Origin: Porodaedalea pini
Lineage: Eukaryota; Basidiomycota; Agaricomycetes; Hymenochaetales; Hymenochaetaceae
Reading direction: 5' to 3'
NCBI GenBank assembly: GCA_002794775.1
Contig: NBAY01000006.1
Location: forward strand, 1,240,001-1,304,000
Length of the DNA stretch: 64,000 nucleotides
Below the pieces are notes generated by a model. That model did no database searches. It had not been told where the DNA came from and saw nothing but the letters and a program-made list of their open reading frames with translations. The position numbers were made by a program, and so were the translations under genes. Shown one piece after another: positions 1 through 12,970 of the stretch; position 1 is the stretch's first letter, and each line of letters starts with the position of its first letter.

Positions 1-2145
1 CAGCATGGGCAACTGGCTGCGACGGTTCATCAAGGACTACAGCAAGATAGTCCATCTGCTGACGTCGCTAGCAGGTAAAAAGGACTGGGTATGGGAGACC
101 AAACAGCAGGAAGCGTTCGAGGAGCTGAGACGATGTCTCTGCTCACCTCCAGTCCTGGCCATCGCCAACGATGAGGGCCCTTTCCGCGTCGAGGCAGACT
201 CGTCAAACTTCGCACTTGGAGGTGTGTTGTTGCAGAAACAGGAAGGCAAGTGGAGGGTGGTCACCTACAGGTCGGAAGCGCTCCTGCCAGCGGAACGGAA
301 CTACGAGATCTACGACAAGGAGATGCTCGCAATTGTTTCAGCGCTCAAGGAGTGGAGGCAATACCTCCTTGGCGCCCATCACCCCATCGAGATCTGGTCC
401 GATCATGCCAACCCCACCTACTTCAGGTCGGCACAAAAGCTGAGCTATCGACAAGCTCGCTGGTGAACAGAGCTTGAAGAATTTGACTTCCACCTTGAGC
501 ACAAGTCAGGGAAGACGATGGCAAGGTGGACTTACTGTCGTGCAAGGCAGGCTATGACAAGGGAAAAGATGACAATGACGATGTCGTGTTCATCAAAGAC
601 AAGTGGCTGAATCATGGAGTGGTGAGGACATCGCGTGAGGAGGTGTTGGAATGAGTGGGTGACGCGCAGAGGGTGCAGGACGAGTCAGAGAGGCCGACGG
701 GGATGACAGAGGTCGACGGGTTGTGGCGCATGAAAGGCAAAGTGTATGTGCTGTCATGAATGAAGGAGGCCATATTGCGGGAATGTCACGACTCGGTTCT
801 GGCGGGACACCCAGGAGCGTCAAAAACGGTGGAGCTCGTCCGTCGAGACTTCTGGTGGACGTCAATGTTCTCCGACGTCAGAGCATATGTCCGAGGGTGT
901 GATCGCTGTCAGCGGACAAAGGCTCTAAGGGTGTCGAGGTCGAGGCCGCTTCACCCAAATGCAATCCCAGAAGCTCCTTGGGAAGTTGTCACAGTCAATC
1001 TCATCGGAGAACTCCCAGACTCCAAGAGACACAATGTGATCTGCGTCTTTGTGGACAGGTTCTCGAAGCAGATGCACGCGATCCTGATGACGACAAAATT
1101 GTCAGCGGAAGGCATGGCCCAGTTGTACCGCGACTACGTCTTCCATCTCCACGGCTTGCCAAAGAAGATCATCCATGACCGAGGCACACAGTTCGATGCA
1201 TCGATGATGAAGGAACTGTACAAGCTCCTGCACATCGAAGGCAATCCATCAACGGCGTATCACCCACAGATGGATGGTCAGATGGAACGCGTCAACCAAG
1301 AGCTCGAACAGTATCTTCAACTCTTTGTTAACCATCGGCAATCGGACTGGAAGGACTGGCTACCTCTCGCAGAGTTTGCGTACAATAACCGCAAACACTC
1401 AGCGACAAAGATGTCCCCCTTCTACGTGAACACAGGACGTCACCCCTTGAGCTTTGACACAACACAAACCTCATCTGCCAACATGTCGGCGGAAGAATTC
1501 GCAAAGCACATTAAGGAGACTCATCATGTTGCAAAGGACAACCTGGTCAAGGCAGCGGATGACATGAAACGTTACCATGACCGGACGGCAGAAACTTCGG
1601 TTGAGTACAAGGCTGGAGACAAGGTCTTCCTTGACGGGTGGAACATCAACACAGATTCGCCAACGAAGAAGCTCGCCGACAAATGGTACGGTCCCTTTGA
1701 GATCATCGACAAGGTGGGAGCCAGCGCATACAAACTCAGGCTCCCCAAGCAATGGAAAAAGGTCCACCCGGTCTTCAATGAGGCACTACTGAAGCCCGCC
1801 GTCTAACTGGCCTTCGAGAGCCAGAAACAACCAGCACTGCTGCCTCCTGACATCGTCGACAACGAAGGGGAGTATGAGATCGAGGAGGTTCTAGACTCAC
1901 GTCTGCACCGAGGAAAGCTACAGTACCTTGTCAAGTGGGTTGGATACAATGAACCGACTTGGCAGCCTGAGACAGACTTCGGCGAGAACGCAAAAGAGGC
2001 GATCGCTGAATTCTATCGAAAACACCCTGGCGCTCCTCGTAAACTTGACATTCCTCGCCAACGACTCCGCCCACGCTTCGTCGACACCGAGCCAGACGAC
2101 CTCGATCTTGGTTGGTCGGGACACCCAACCTTGAGGGGGGGGTAA
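1..2145 (+). pseudogene. Gyp-A pol fragment (RNase H, integrase, chromodomain), disabled
   Basis: The reading frame begins in the RT connection region and runs through RNase H (EADSS, YDKEML and SDHAN motifs). It then stops at TGA 464-466, where intact Gyp-D has Arg (WRTEL). A one-base loss near 521 (ATGGCAAGG for ATGGGCAAGG) shifts the frame. Another TGA near 653 again replaces a conserved Arg. From 760 to 1806 the integrase core is open: the zinc-finger H and C pairs, then D, D and E in VNLIGELPD, HDRGTQF and the MERVNQELE context. TAA at 1804 separates it from the chromodomain (KLQYLVKWVGY, TWQPE), which stays in frame to TAA 2143-2145. It cannot make Pol. Confidence 0.9.
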
Positions 2146-2567
2146 TGTTAGGACTCGAACTTTTCCTTTCTTTTATTTTCCTTTTATCATTTCCTTTCTT
2201 TTAATCAATCCTTCTCATTATATTTAATCATCTTTTCAATCATTTCTCACACTCCCTCCACATGACCTTCATTCATTCCATTCTGCTCGTTTATGTAACT
2301 TTAGATAATATAGTCCCACGGTCGCCGCTATAAGAGGTCTCAGGAATCACATGAACTCCTTGTTCTGCTTTTCCTCCTACCTCCGCAATGACCTAGGTGA
2401 GACTCGCTCCCCTTGTATTAGTTTAGACTGGTATTAATCCTCCTACCTCCGCGACGACCTAGCCTGAGTAAGCGTGTCCCGAGTCTACGCTCAAGTATAA
2501 CACGTCCCAGACGATAGTCAGCTGAGGCCTGCCCAGTCTGAGTCGTCCCCCAGGCTCCCGCCTAACA
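2146..2567 (+). repeat. 3' LTR of Gyp-A (422 bp)
   Basis: Starts TGTTA directly after the pol stop and purine tract and ends CCTAACA. It aligns throughout with the 423-bp Gyp-D LTR, including a CTATAAGAG TATA box, the GTTCTGCTTTT self-primer and the duplicated downstream block. It differs from Gyp-D at many sites, so it is an older copy. Confidence 0.92.
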
Positions 2568-2569
2568 TA

Positions 2570-2974
2570 CTCCAGACTTCACAATTGTTCATTCCACTAA
2601 AAGTGACAGTGCAGAAAGTCTCTGGGGGTGGTTTTGCCGAGCTTGTCGGTCCACAGAGCAAATGAGCAAAGGAAGCTCTCAAGGATTCAAACTCAAAGGC
2701 TCTACTTACATCATTCATGACAGGAGGAACAACAAAGCACAATCTGTTAGCCAAGCTCAGGGAAGAAGCTGAAGAAATTGAGATGGACTTCCTGAACATT
2801 ATCAGTATCAATGTGTTTGGAAGCTTCTTCCATGTCTGGACAGATGTGTACTTTGGGAAGCATCCAAAGTCTGCTACTTGCAGATTACTGTGGGACACAG
2901 GGTCTTCCTTCACATGGATTAACAAGAAAGAATACATAAGGGAGTATAATAAGACTGGTGCAACACTGGGCAAG
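2570..2974 (+). pseudogene. A1 aspartic protease, part 1 (N-terminal lobe)
   Basis: Reads in one frame from 2570, with one in-frame TGA at 2663-2665. It carries a pepsin-family N-lobe: an FIPLKV strand, a WTDVYFGK stretch and the first catalytic motif DTGSSFTWI. There is no start codon or signal peptide because Gyp-A ends at 2567. The last codons (GATLGK) continue in the same frame at 16261 once Gyp-B and one GCAAG copy are removed. Pepsin-like proteases are usually secreted or vacuolar bilobal enzymes with one Asp from each lobe; the second is in part 2. Intact homologues should be secreted endopeptidases (family knowledge). Confidence 0.82.
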
Positions 2975-3420
2975 TGTCATGGACACTTTTAAATTATTTT
3001 ATTCTCTTATCATTTTTCTATATCTTATCTTATCATATCTTATCCACTCATTACTAATCACAATTATTTTGGCTTACTCATATCTATTATGCCCCTTTCC
3101 CATACTTTCATTATTCACTGACTGATACCATGATGCTATTGTTCTACCAAGTTCCACAATGTTCTTTCATCTATCTTTATGTAGTAGCTAATTCCCTGGT
3201 CCGTGCGCAGCCTCTGTAGGGTATATAAGTAGGTAGTCCTCCTGCACATATCCCTTAGTTTCAACCTGGTCAATTCTACCTAGCTATGTCCAGAAGCTGC
3301 CCCCTACCTCTGCGCTGTGTCAGCTCCCCTGGCTCACCGCTCTCTCCCTCTTTCCTCTTCCTCTGACTGAGTTCCGCGTGACCCGGTTACCTTTTGTGTA
3401 CCCGTAGTCTGTCGCTGACA
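2975..3420 (+). repeat. 5' LTR of Gyp-B (446 bp)
   Basis: TGTCATGG...CTGACA. It contains GGGTATATAAG about 30 nt before TTAGTTTCAACCT. The DNA just after the LTR (AGGTCAAAACTAA) is an imperfect reverse complement of that segment, consistent with a decayed self-priming site. Confidence 0.93.
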
Positions 3421-4256
3421 CAAGGTCAAAACTAAACTCCTTACCGCCTTGTGCACTTCTCAGTCACCACTGCCAAGCTGGCTCTGAACGTTCGCGTTTC
3501 TTACCGACACCAATCTCTTTATCGCGCCATGTTCTACCATCTTACCTGCACACCTACTATCACCTTCACACTTGACCTCTTCCTCTTATCCATCATCATC
3601 ACACTCAACCCTTACATCGTTCAAGTACCTCAAAACCGACCACTACCTGTCCGCAACTCCGAATTATAAACCAACATTCTTGTCTGACGCGTCCGACAAC
3701 TTGGACTGCAACCCTGACTACAATCGCTTCGACCCACACCCATTCTCAGACCGATCTCACGTGCATCGATCAGGCCAATACATTGTTAACCATTTACTTT
3801 CATTACTAAACTCACTCGTTTCATACCCGCCGTCCTCTTTCTATTTGATCAACCAGCGCTCGTTTGAGAGGGGGTAACGTTGAGTCCGAGCCACTCGAGA
3901 GTAGCTACCAGGCCTTGGGGGTGATCTTTGGAAAGGTCCCTTGGCACCCGTTGGAGTCTTCACAGAGGAAGATCCAGTTTTGATCAGCAAGTGAAAGTCG
4001 ACCACCACATCCGGAGTTTTGTTACAGTGCTCAATCAGATCTGCAGGCGTCCGCACCACCTGTCGGCTGACAGTGTTGTTTCTGACTTGAGCTGGCTCCA
4101 CACCCGTATGCCCGACTGACTGGATCAGCAGCACAGCATTGGAATACACCACCCGAAGACACTGCCGACGCTGTCCTCGCACAACTACCACCGCTAACTG
4201 ACGATGATCTAGTACGCCTAGATGACAAGCTAGGAGCCCACCAACCACCCCACCCA
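3421..4256 (+). other. Gyp-B 5' leader, no gene seen
   Basis: Untranslated region between LTR and gag. Short open frames are present but none matches a recognisable domain. By position it corresponds to the 700-bp leader of Gyp-D. Confidence 0.6.
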
Positions 4257-5360
4257 TTGCCAGCACCATTGCCCATGATGTCGGAACCCCAAACTCCCGT
4301 TGCACCAGCTACAGGAGCACCAGCAATCTCAAATGCGATGATGCAGGAAATCATCAACACACTGCATAACCTGGGACTATTGGCAACCCCCATGCCAGAA
4401 GCCTCAGCAGCACCCGCCCAAACGACGAACAGCAATGGAGGAAGACACATCGCCAAACCCGAGGTGTTTAACAGGTGAAACTATAAGAAGTTTGAACGTG
4501 CCATCACCCTCTACGTCGAAGCAAATGCAGGGGACTTCGTGAACGATAAGGACTACTTCCTTTTCGTGTTATCGTTCATGACGGAAGGATCAGCCGCACT
4601 CTGGGCACAGAACTTCTTGGAAAGCATCAAGATGGACGGCTACCTAATCTTCTCACTCGTCAGTCACCAGAAGTTCAACGAACAACTGGAGAAAGCGTTT
4701 GGGGACCCAAACGAATGCATGAACGCCATGCAAAAATTGGATAGCTGGAAGCACACTCGGGATATCACAGCTGACCAATTCTTCCAGCAATTCGACATCT
4801 ATCGCCACACAGCAGGATACAATGATGACACCAAAAATGATGACACCCTCATCCACAAGCTGATGAAAGCCTTGGATAGAGAGATCATATATTGGATCGA
4901 AATGAGTGACACAGTCCCAACCATGTACAAAGGTTGGCAAGAGGAAGCCATTCGATTTGACAATGCCAGACGTCAAATGAAAGCAATCGAACAAATGTGT
5001 GCTGCCCCGCCCAGACCCCAGGCACCCCTACCTAAAACTGCTCAAATGTTTGCACCCAGAATTCCTAAAAGGCACGACGCCACCGGAGTCACATATGGAG
5101 GCATGGGGAAGCCGATGGATGTGTCACTAGAAGAGTTAAGGCGATTGGGTGCCTGCTACTACTGTGGAGGGCAGGGACACCGAAAGGCGAACTGCCCGAA
5201 GAGAAAGCAAGTGATAAGGGCTGTGTTGATGGGGATGGAGCCACAAGAGAGGAAAGTCTGGGCAGATGAGACCGCAATGCTCAAGGAGTCAGACTTTGCG
5301 GAGGAAGAAGAGGAGACACTCTTTGAGCAGGAGTTGGATTTTGCAGAGCCCCAGCAGTGA
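4257..5360 (+). pseudogene. Gyp-B gag
   Basis: The frame from 4257 is interrupted by TGA at 4476-4478 and reopens to TGA 5358-5360. The capsid part resembles Gyp-D Gag (ALWAQNFLES against TWAQNYVEES; ITADQFFQQFDI against LTADKFFQQLDV). A CCHC zinc knuckle, CYYCGGQGHRKANC, follows near 5151-5195. Gag packages the genomic RNA into virus-like particles in the cytoplasm. The pol frame overlaps the gag end in the -1 frame, with GGATTTT just upstream where Gyp-D has the slippery heptamer GGGTTTT. Confidence 0.85.
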
Positions 5361-8300
5361 ACACGGCACTGATTGGGATAGGTTCAGTTTCAGTTTTCCA
5401 AATGGCCATTTTTGATAATTCTATGGACTCTGTAGATAATTTAGATAAAACACAAAAAAATGTAAAAAGCAATGTCACTCGCAAAAATATTCCTTCTGTT
5501 CCTGTACCAGTAGTTAGTAGTATAGATACGCCTACTTATAACAACATTTCTGTCTCATCATTTTGCTCTACTCCTGTGTCTGAAAATCATGTAAAACCCT
5601 ATTCCAAATCTTTTAAATCTATTTCTTCCTTGGCCAGAACTGAACTGAAATCCATGAAGAATGAAAACTCGTCGAAACAAGCTGAGAGGAAATCCCAAAG
5701 AGATCGCCCTGTCCCCTTTACGGCACCATGGGTTGTATGGCATCTCAAAGAGGATAAACTCGAAAGTGCTTTGACGACTCTCCGAGTGTGGATGAAACAG
5801 CAGAGGCATGCTGAAGCGAATGAAGAGATGGTGCATCAAATCATTGCACTAGAAGAATCAGATGCTGTGGCAGCTGTTAGGGACCTGAGGGGTCCGAAAC
5901 AGTTTGTAAGAGGGTCTCGGGGGCAACAGCTCATGGTACTGATTCTCCTCCAAACGACTGACACCAGTAACCAGTTCAAGGTAGATGCACTACTGGACAG
6001 TGGCTGCACTGGCTCATGTATCAACTGATCCTTTGTTGAAAAGCATCAGATCAGGACAAGAAAGACACCCATCCTGATCCGAGTCTATAATGCGGATGGC
6101 ACGCTCAACAAGGACAGCTCAATCACAGAGTTCATGGAAATGCACATGACAATGAAGGATCATTCAGAGCGCATCCACTTCGCAGTCACAGATCTAGGGA
6201 AAACAGATGTGTTCATCGGACATGAATGGTTAAAGCTGCACAATCCCAACATCAACTGGCAAAAATCCACGATCGAATTTGATCGATGCCCCGATGTATG
6301 CGGCTATATCAGTAGTCTAGAGGACATTGATGCAGACCTCGATGAAAACCTTGATCTGGTGGAACTTGAAGACGGCGATCAGCTCTTTCTCTTCGATTGG
6401 GATGGATACATTAAGTCCGATCTGAGGAAGGCGCTGAAAGTCAGGCAACAGGCACTTGAGGAGGTCCCAGACTATGTCAAAGAGTTTGCAGACATTTTAA
6501 GCAAACAGGAATTTGATCAGTTACCAGAGAGACGCCCTTGGGATCATGCTATTGAACTTAAACTGGGCTCAAAACTCTCTGACTGTAAGATCTACCCACT
6601 CAGTCCATCAGAACAGGTGGTGCTGGATGAATTCCTCACTGAAAACCTGAGAACTGGCCGTATTCGTAACTCTCAATCCGAGATGGCATCCCCCTTTTTC
6701 TTCATCAAAAAAAAGGATGGCAAGCTTCACCCCGTACAGGATTATCACAAACTCAATGACATGACAGTTAAGAACAAATACCCATTACCTCTAATCCAAG
6801 AACTCATTGACAAGACAAAGCAGGCGAAATTCTTCACAAAGCTTGACATACGCTGGGGTTACAATAACATTCGGATTCGAGAGGGCGATGAGCACAAAGC
6901 TGCCTTCAGGACAAACCGTGGTCTATTCAAACCAACAGTCATGTTTTTTGGTCTCACAAATTCACCGGCAACCTTCCAAGGATTTATGAACAAAATCTTC
7001 CAAGAACTCGTCAATGATGGACACATCATAGTCTACATGGACGACATTCTGATCTTTGCATGAACCCATGAACATCATGACAAACTCGTTCGACAAGTCC
7101 TGGAAGTGTTACGAGCAAACAAGTTGTTCTTAAAGCCGGAAAAGTGCAGCTTCGCCCAAGAAACCGTGAACTATCTCGGGCATATCCTCAGCAATGGACA
7201 GATTTGCATGGATCCCGTAAAAGTGGCAGGCATAAAAGATTGGCCAGTTCCTAAGAACAAGACAGAACTACAGTCTTTCCTTGGGTTCTGCAACTACTAC
7301 TGCTGCTTTATCCTAGCGTTCAGTCACTATGCGAAGCCCCTGACAGTGTTGACCGGAGATGTAGAGTGGAAGTGGGAGGTGGAGCAACAAAAGGCCTTTG
7401 AATGTCTGAAGCAGAAGCTCTGTGAAGAACCTGTACTCACAGTACCTGCTGATGATGGTCAATTTCAGGTGGAGGCCGATTCGTTGCATTTCGCTAATGG
7501 CGCCATTCTGTCCCAATTCATTGACGGAAAGTGGCATCCAATTGCATACCAATTGCAAGCACTTAGCCAAGCAGAGCGCAATTATGAAATCTACAACAAA
7601 GAAATGTTTGCGATCATGTGTGCGCTGGATGACTGGTGACAATATCTTCTGGGAGCAACACAAACCTTTGAAATCTGGTCGAATCACCTCAACCTCCAAT
7701 ATTTCCAAAAACCCCAGAAGATTAACCACCGACAAGCGAGATGGCTACAGGAGTTAGCAGACTACGACTTCAAACTGTTTCATAAACCAGGTGCCCTGAT
7801 GACAAAGGCTGACCTCCTCTCAAGACGAGCAGACCATGAGAGGGGGGAGAACGACAATATCGACATCATTTTGCTTAAGCCAGACTTATTCGTAAATGCA
7901 ACACTGCTAGAAGCACTAGATGCAGACTTTGTTAAACGAATCAAAAGGGTATGAAACAACAGGGACAGGGCAGTTGTGAAGGTGTTAGGAAGGAAGGAGC
8001 GAGAGTGGGATGAAGAGGAAGAAGGGTTGTTGACATGGAAGGGCAGGATCTACATGCCAAAAGACCGTAAACTCCAAGAAGACATCATTCGAAACCATCA
8101 TGACAGTACACTCGCAGGACACCCGGGACACTATAAGACCCATGAGTTGATCACACGCAACTACTGGTGGCCAGGAATCCAATGAGATGTTTGAATGTAT
8201 GTCGAGGGATGCGATGCGTGCCAACGTACCAAGGCACACAGAGCAAAACCGCATAACCCTCTGAACCTGAATGAGATCCCAAAAGGTCCTTGGGAAATTG

Positions 8301-8882
8301 TCACGGCAGACCTGATCGGCGAACTCCCTGAGTCCAATGGGCATAACACAATCTGTGTCTTTGTCGACAGGTTCAGTAAACAGGTGCATGCGATCCCTAC
8401 CTCCATGAGCATAACGTCGGAAGGAATGGCGAGGCTCTATCGGGATCATGTCTTCAGACTGCACGGCATACCACAAACGTTTATTCATGACAGAGGATCA
8501 CAGTTTGAGTCCAAGTTCATGAACGAATTATACCGGTTACTGGGTATCAAGGGAAATCCATCAACAGCATATCACCCACAGACGGATGGTCAGACAGAAC
8601 GGATAAACCAAGAGATCGAACAGTACCTCCACCTCTTTGTTAACCACCATCAGTTGGACTGGGCAGAATGGCTTGCGCTAGCAGAATTCGCATATAATGA
8701 CAAGGAACAGATGTCGACAGGAGCATCACCCTTTTTTGTCAACCATGGGAGACACCCGTACAAGGGCACGAACCCTAGATGCGAATCGACCAACGAGTCC
8801 GCTAAACAGTTTGCCGACCAGATGGCCAAGATCAGGGAGGAAACTGAATCGGCGTGAAAACATGCGGCCGAAACCATGAAAT
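5357..8882 (+). pseudogene. Gyp-B pol, part 1 (protease to integrase), interrupted
   Basis: Domain order is protease (DSGCTGSC near 5995), reverse transcriptase (LDIRWGYNN, YMDDILIF), RNase H (EADSLHF, YNKEMF), integrase zinc finger (HHDSTLAGHPG ... GCDACQ) and integrase core (ADLIGELPE, HDRGSQFE, TERINQEIE). Every in-frame stop I found is TGA. The clearest are in W-stop-QYLLG and DV-stop-MYV, where intact Gyp-D has Arg. The frame breaks at 8882 where Gyp-C inserted and resumes at 15181. The protease has an N-terminal Lys/Ser-rich extension (5400-5850) not present in Gyp-D. Confidence 0.88.
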
Positions 8883-9319
8883 TGTTAGGCGGGAATCCGG
8901 GAGACGACTCGGACTGGGCAGGCCTCGGCTGACTGTTGTCTGGGACGTGCTATACTCGAGCAGGGACTCGGGACACGCTGTACTCAGACTAGGTCGTCGC
9001 GGAGGTAAGAGGATTAATACAATGTACTCTACTACAGGAGGGGGACGCGGTCTCACCTAGGTCGTCGCGGAGGTAAGAGGAAAAGCAGAACGGGTGTTCG
9101 TTTGCAATTCCTCTTCCTTATAAACGCAGCGCCTGTGGGACCGTATTATCTAAGTACTGTATAGTTTATGTAATTAGGAATGGAACGAATGAAGGTCGCG
9201 TGAAAGGAGTGTGGGAATGATTGTGTAAGATGGGTAAATATAATGAAAAGGACGAATATAATAAAGGAAATGGTAAAAGGGAAAATAAAGGAAAGGAAGT
9301 GAAAGTTCAGGTTCTAACA
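8883..9319 (-). repeat. 3' LTR of Gyp-C (437 bp)
   Basis: By eye identical to the 14739-15175 copy. On the minus strand it reads TGTTAGAACC...CGCCTAACA. The pol stop TAA (9320-9322) directly abuts it, preceded by a G-rich polypurine tract. Confidence 0.96.
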
Positions 9320-12300
9320 TTACCCCCCCTTCAAGGTTGGGCGTCCCGACCAACCATGATCGTGGTCGTCAGGCTCGGTGTCGACGAAGAGCGGACGGAG
9401 TCGTTGACGAGGGATGTCGAGTTTCCGAGGTGCACCGGGATGTTTGAGGTAGAACTCAGCGATCGCCTCCTTCGCGTTCTCGCCGAAGTCCGTCTCAGGC
9501 TGCCAAGTAGGTTCGTTGTAGCCGACCCACTTGACAAGGTACTGTAGTTTCCCTCGGTGCAGACGTGAGTCTAAGACTTCCTCGAGTTCGTATTCCTCCT
9601 CGTTGTCGATGATGTCTGGCGGCGGCGGCGGCGGTTGCTTCTGGCTTTCAAAGGACGGTTCGACGGCGGGTTTCAACAGGGCTTCGTTGAAGACAGGGTG
9701 GACCTTTTTCCATCGCTTCGGGAGTTTGAGCTTGTACGCGCTCGCTCCTACCTTGTCGACAATGTCAAAGGGGCCGTACCATTTGTCTGCGAGTTTCTTC
9801 GTCGGCGAGTCCGTACTGATGTTTCGCCCGTCAAGGAAGACTTTGTCTCCAGCCTTGTACTCCACCGAAGCTCCTGCTGTCCGGTCATGGTAGCGCTTCA
9901 TGTTCTCTGCTGCCTTTACTAGATTGTCCTTAGCAACGCGATGAGTCTCCTTGATGTGCTTGGCGAATTCTTCCGCCGACATGTTGGCAGAGGAAGTTCG
10001 TACGGTGTCGAAGCTCATAGGGTGACGTCCGGTGTTTGCGTAGAAGGGTGACATCCTTGTCGCTGAATGTTCACGGTTGTTGTAGGCGAACTCTGCGAGG
10101 GGGAGCCAGTCCTTCCAGTCCGATTGCCGATGATCAACGAAGAGCCGGAGGTACTGTTCGAGCTCTTGATTGACGCGTTCCGTCTGACCGTCTGTTTGTG
10201 GGTGGTATGCCGTTGACGGGTTGCCTTCGATGTGTAGGAGTTTGTATAGCTCCTTCATCATCGACGCATCGAACTGTGTGCCTCGGTCGTGGATGATCTT
10301 CTTCGGTAGGCCATGGAGGCGGAAGACGTGGTCTCGGTATAACTGAGCCATGCCTTCCGCTGACAGTTTCGTCGTCGTCGGGATGGCATGCATCTGTTTC
10401 GAGAATCTGTCCACGAAGACGCAGATTGCGTTGTGCCCCTTGGAGTCCGGGAGTTCTCCGATAAGGTCGACCGTGACAATTTCCCATGGGCCTTCCGGGA
10501 TCGTGTTCGGGTGAAGTGGCCTTGATCTCGATGTTCTCAGAGCCTTTGTCCGCTGGCAACGGTCGCATCCTCAGACGTATGCTCGAACGTCGGAGAACAT
10601 CGACGCCCACCAGAAGTCTCGACGTACCAGTTCGACTGTTTTTGACGATCCGGGATGTCCTGCCAGGGTCGAGTCGTGGCATTCCCGTAAAACCGCTTCC
10701 TTCATCGTTGACGGCACGTACACTTTTCCCTTCATCCGCCACAACCCGTCGGCCTTCACCATTCCCGTCGGTCTCTCCGACTCGTCCTGCGCCCTCTGCG
10801 CGTCACCCACTCGTTCCAACACTTCCTCACGCGACGTCCTCACCACTCCACGATTCAGCCACTTGTCCTTGATGAACACGACGTCATCGTTGTCGTCCTT
10901 TCCCTCATCATAGCCTGCTTTGCGCGACAGTAAGTCCGCCTTGCCCATCGTCTTCCCCGACTTGTGCTCGAGGTGGAAGTCGAATTCTTCGAGTTCGGTC
11001 CGCCAGCGAGCTTGTCGATAGCTCAGTTTCTGTGCCGACCTGAAGTAGGTGAGGTTGGCATGGTCGGACCAGATCTCGATCTTGTGGCAAGCGCCCAGGA
11101 GGTATTGACGCCATTCCTTGAGTGCCGAGACGATTGCGAGCATCTCCTTGTCGTAGATCTCGTAGTTTCGTTCGGCCGGTAGGAGCGCTTCTGACCTATA
11201 GGCGACTACCCTCCACTTGCCTTCCTGTTTCTGCAATAGCACGCCTCCGAGTGCGAAGTTTGACGAGTCCGCCTCAACGCGGAAAGGGCCCTCGTCGTTA
11301 GCGATGACCAGGACTGGAGGTGAGCAGAGACGTCGTCTCAGCTCCTCGAACGCCTCCTGCTGTTCGGTCTCCCATACCCAGTCCTTCTTGCCCGTCAGCG
11401 ATGTCAGCGGATGGACCACCTTGCTGTAGTCCTTGATGAACCGTCGTAGCCAATTACCCATGCCGAGGAACTGTTGTAGCTCCTTGAGGTTTCGTGGGAC
11501 TGGCCAGTTCGCAATCGCCTCCGTCTTTGCCGGGTCCGCCTTGATCTCGCCGTTGCCGATGATGTGACTGAGATACTTAACGACCTTGGCATCGAATTCG
11601 CACTTTTCCGGCTTCAAGTACAAGCCGTTTTCTCGGAGGATCTGAAGTACGCGCCTCGACGTGTCGATGTGCTCCTCAATGGTTTCTGAGAGGATCAGTA
11701 TGTCGTCGAGGTATACGATGATCAAGTTCGCGTAGATCAGCTCCTTGAAGATGTGGTTGACGAACGCTTGAAACGTTGCCGGCGCATTGCAAAGACCGAA
11801 GAACATGACCGTTGGCTCGAATAGGCCCATGTTCGTGCGAAATGCCGCCTTCCACTCGTCGCCTTCGCGGATCCGGACGTTGTAGTACCCCCAGCGAAGG
11901 TCAAGCTTAGTGATGTACTTCGCCTTCTTGACCTTATCAACAAGTTCGTCGATGAGAGGGAGGGGGTACTTATTCTTGATCGTGCCGTCGTTGAGTTTAC
12001 GGTAATCCTGGATCGGGCGTAGTGATTTGTCGGCCTTCTTTATGAAGAAGAAAGGTGACGCCATGGGCGATATCGACCGTCGAATGCGACCTGACTTCAG
12101 ATTTTCATCGAGGAAGTCCTTGAGCGACTGCTGCTCAGTTGGCGTGAGCGGGTAGATCTTACAGTCGCTCGGTTTGAAGTCGGGCTTCAAGTCGATGACG
12201 TGGTCCCATGGGCGATGTTCCGGTAGCTTCTCGAAACCTTTTTCGCTGAAGACGTCGGCGTAGTCGTTGAGGTATGCGGGCCAGGACGTCTTGTCCATTC

Positions 12301-12970
12301 GCACCTCTCTCACCCCCTTCGTCTCTTCCACCGCTCTCCACACCTTCCGCATGCCTTCCTCCACGTTCCTCTCCACTACACATTCACTCGGGCAACGCGT
12401 AAAGTCGAGTGTTCCCGTCTTCCAGTCGACTTCCGGGTTGTGTTTACGAAGCCAGTCGTACCCTAGAAAGATGTTTGACGATGCCAATGAGGTTACCGCC
12501 AGGACGATCTGTTCTTTATGATGACCGATCGTAAGTTCGATGTCGACGTATTCCTCGATCAATCCGGCTTCGTTGTGTGTGCCGTCGGCATTGAGTACCG
12601 CAAGGGGTCGGATATAACGCTTCGTCTCCAGTCCGTACCGTTCGACGAACCTTACATCAATGCACGATCCTGTACATCCCGAATCCACGAGTGCGTGTGC
12701 GTCCACCTCCCTCGCTTCACCTTCCACGCTGTGTCCGACGTTCAGGAGAAGGTCCAGCTGGCGTCCGCCAGTTCCTCTCATGAACAGCTGCTCATATTCT
12801 CCTCTCTCTTTCACACCGGTGGGGACTTCATACTCAGGAAAACCATCGACGTTGTTTGCATCTACGTGTTGTACAGACGGTTGGTTATATTTTAACGAGT
12901 ACGGATTCGAAGTCCCTTGTTCTTCTCGGTCAGTCGTCCCGATGGCTACGCCTGACCACTTGCAAAACCC
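9320..12970 (-). pseudogene. Gyp-C pol, broken by a single nonsense codon
   Basis: On the minus strand the pol frame is open from the frameshift site (12970) through protease (DSGCTGSC), RT (YLDDILI), RNase H and the first half of the integrase zinc finger. It then meets TGA at 10571-10573 in SDVRAYV-stop-GCDRC. Gyp-D has CGA (Arg) there. After it the same frame is open through the rest of integrase (HDRGTQF, TERVNQELE), the GPF motif and the chromodomain (KLQYLVKWVGY) to TAA 9320-9322. One C-to-T change in a CpG therefore separates this copy from a full Pol of about 1,200 residues. It would need readthrough or helper Pol to move. Confidence 0.92.

Larger units (their letters stand above)
1..2567 (+). 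mobile_element. Gyp-A: 3' half of a Ty3/gypsy chromovirus
   Basis: The window opens inside the element. It contains the RT thumb/RNase H end of pol, integrase, chromodomain, a polypurine tract (2133-2143) and a complete 3' LTR. Sequence and domain order match the intact Gyp-D closely, so it is the same family. The 5' half, 5' LTR and target duplication lie outside the window. Its right edge abuts the N-terminal part of the broken aspartic protease, so this is probably a further insertion into that gene (inference). Confidence 0.9.

Noticed and set aside
1..2567. tRNA primer-binding site for the gypsy elements
   Set aside because: No tRNA 3'-end complement is visible next to the LTRs, whereas an exact self-complement to the LTR is.
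5089..5277. Minus-strand and alternate-frame open frames throughout the gypsy elements
   Set aside because: They are antisense shadows of Gag/Pol coding sequence, without starts or motifs of their own.
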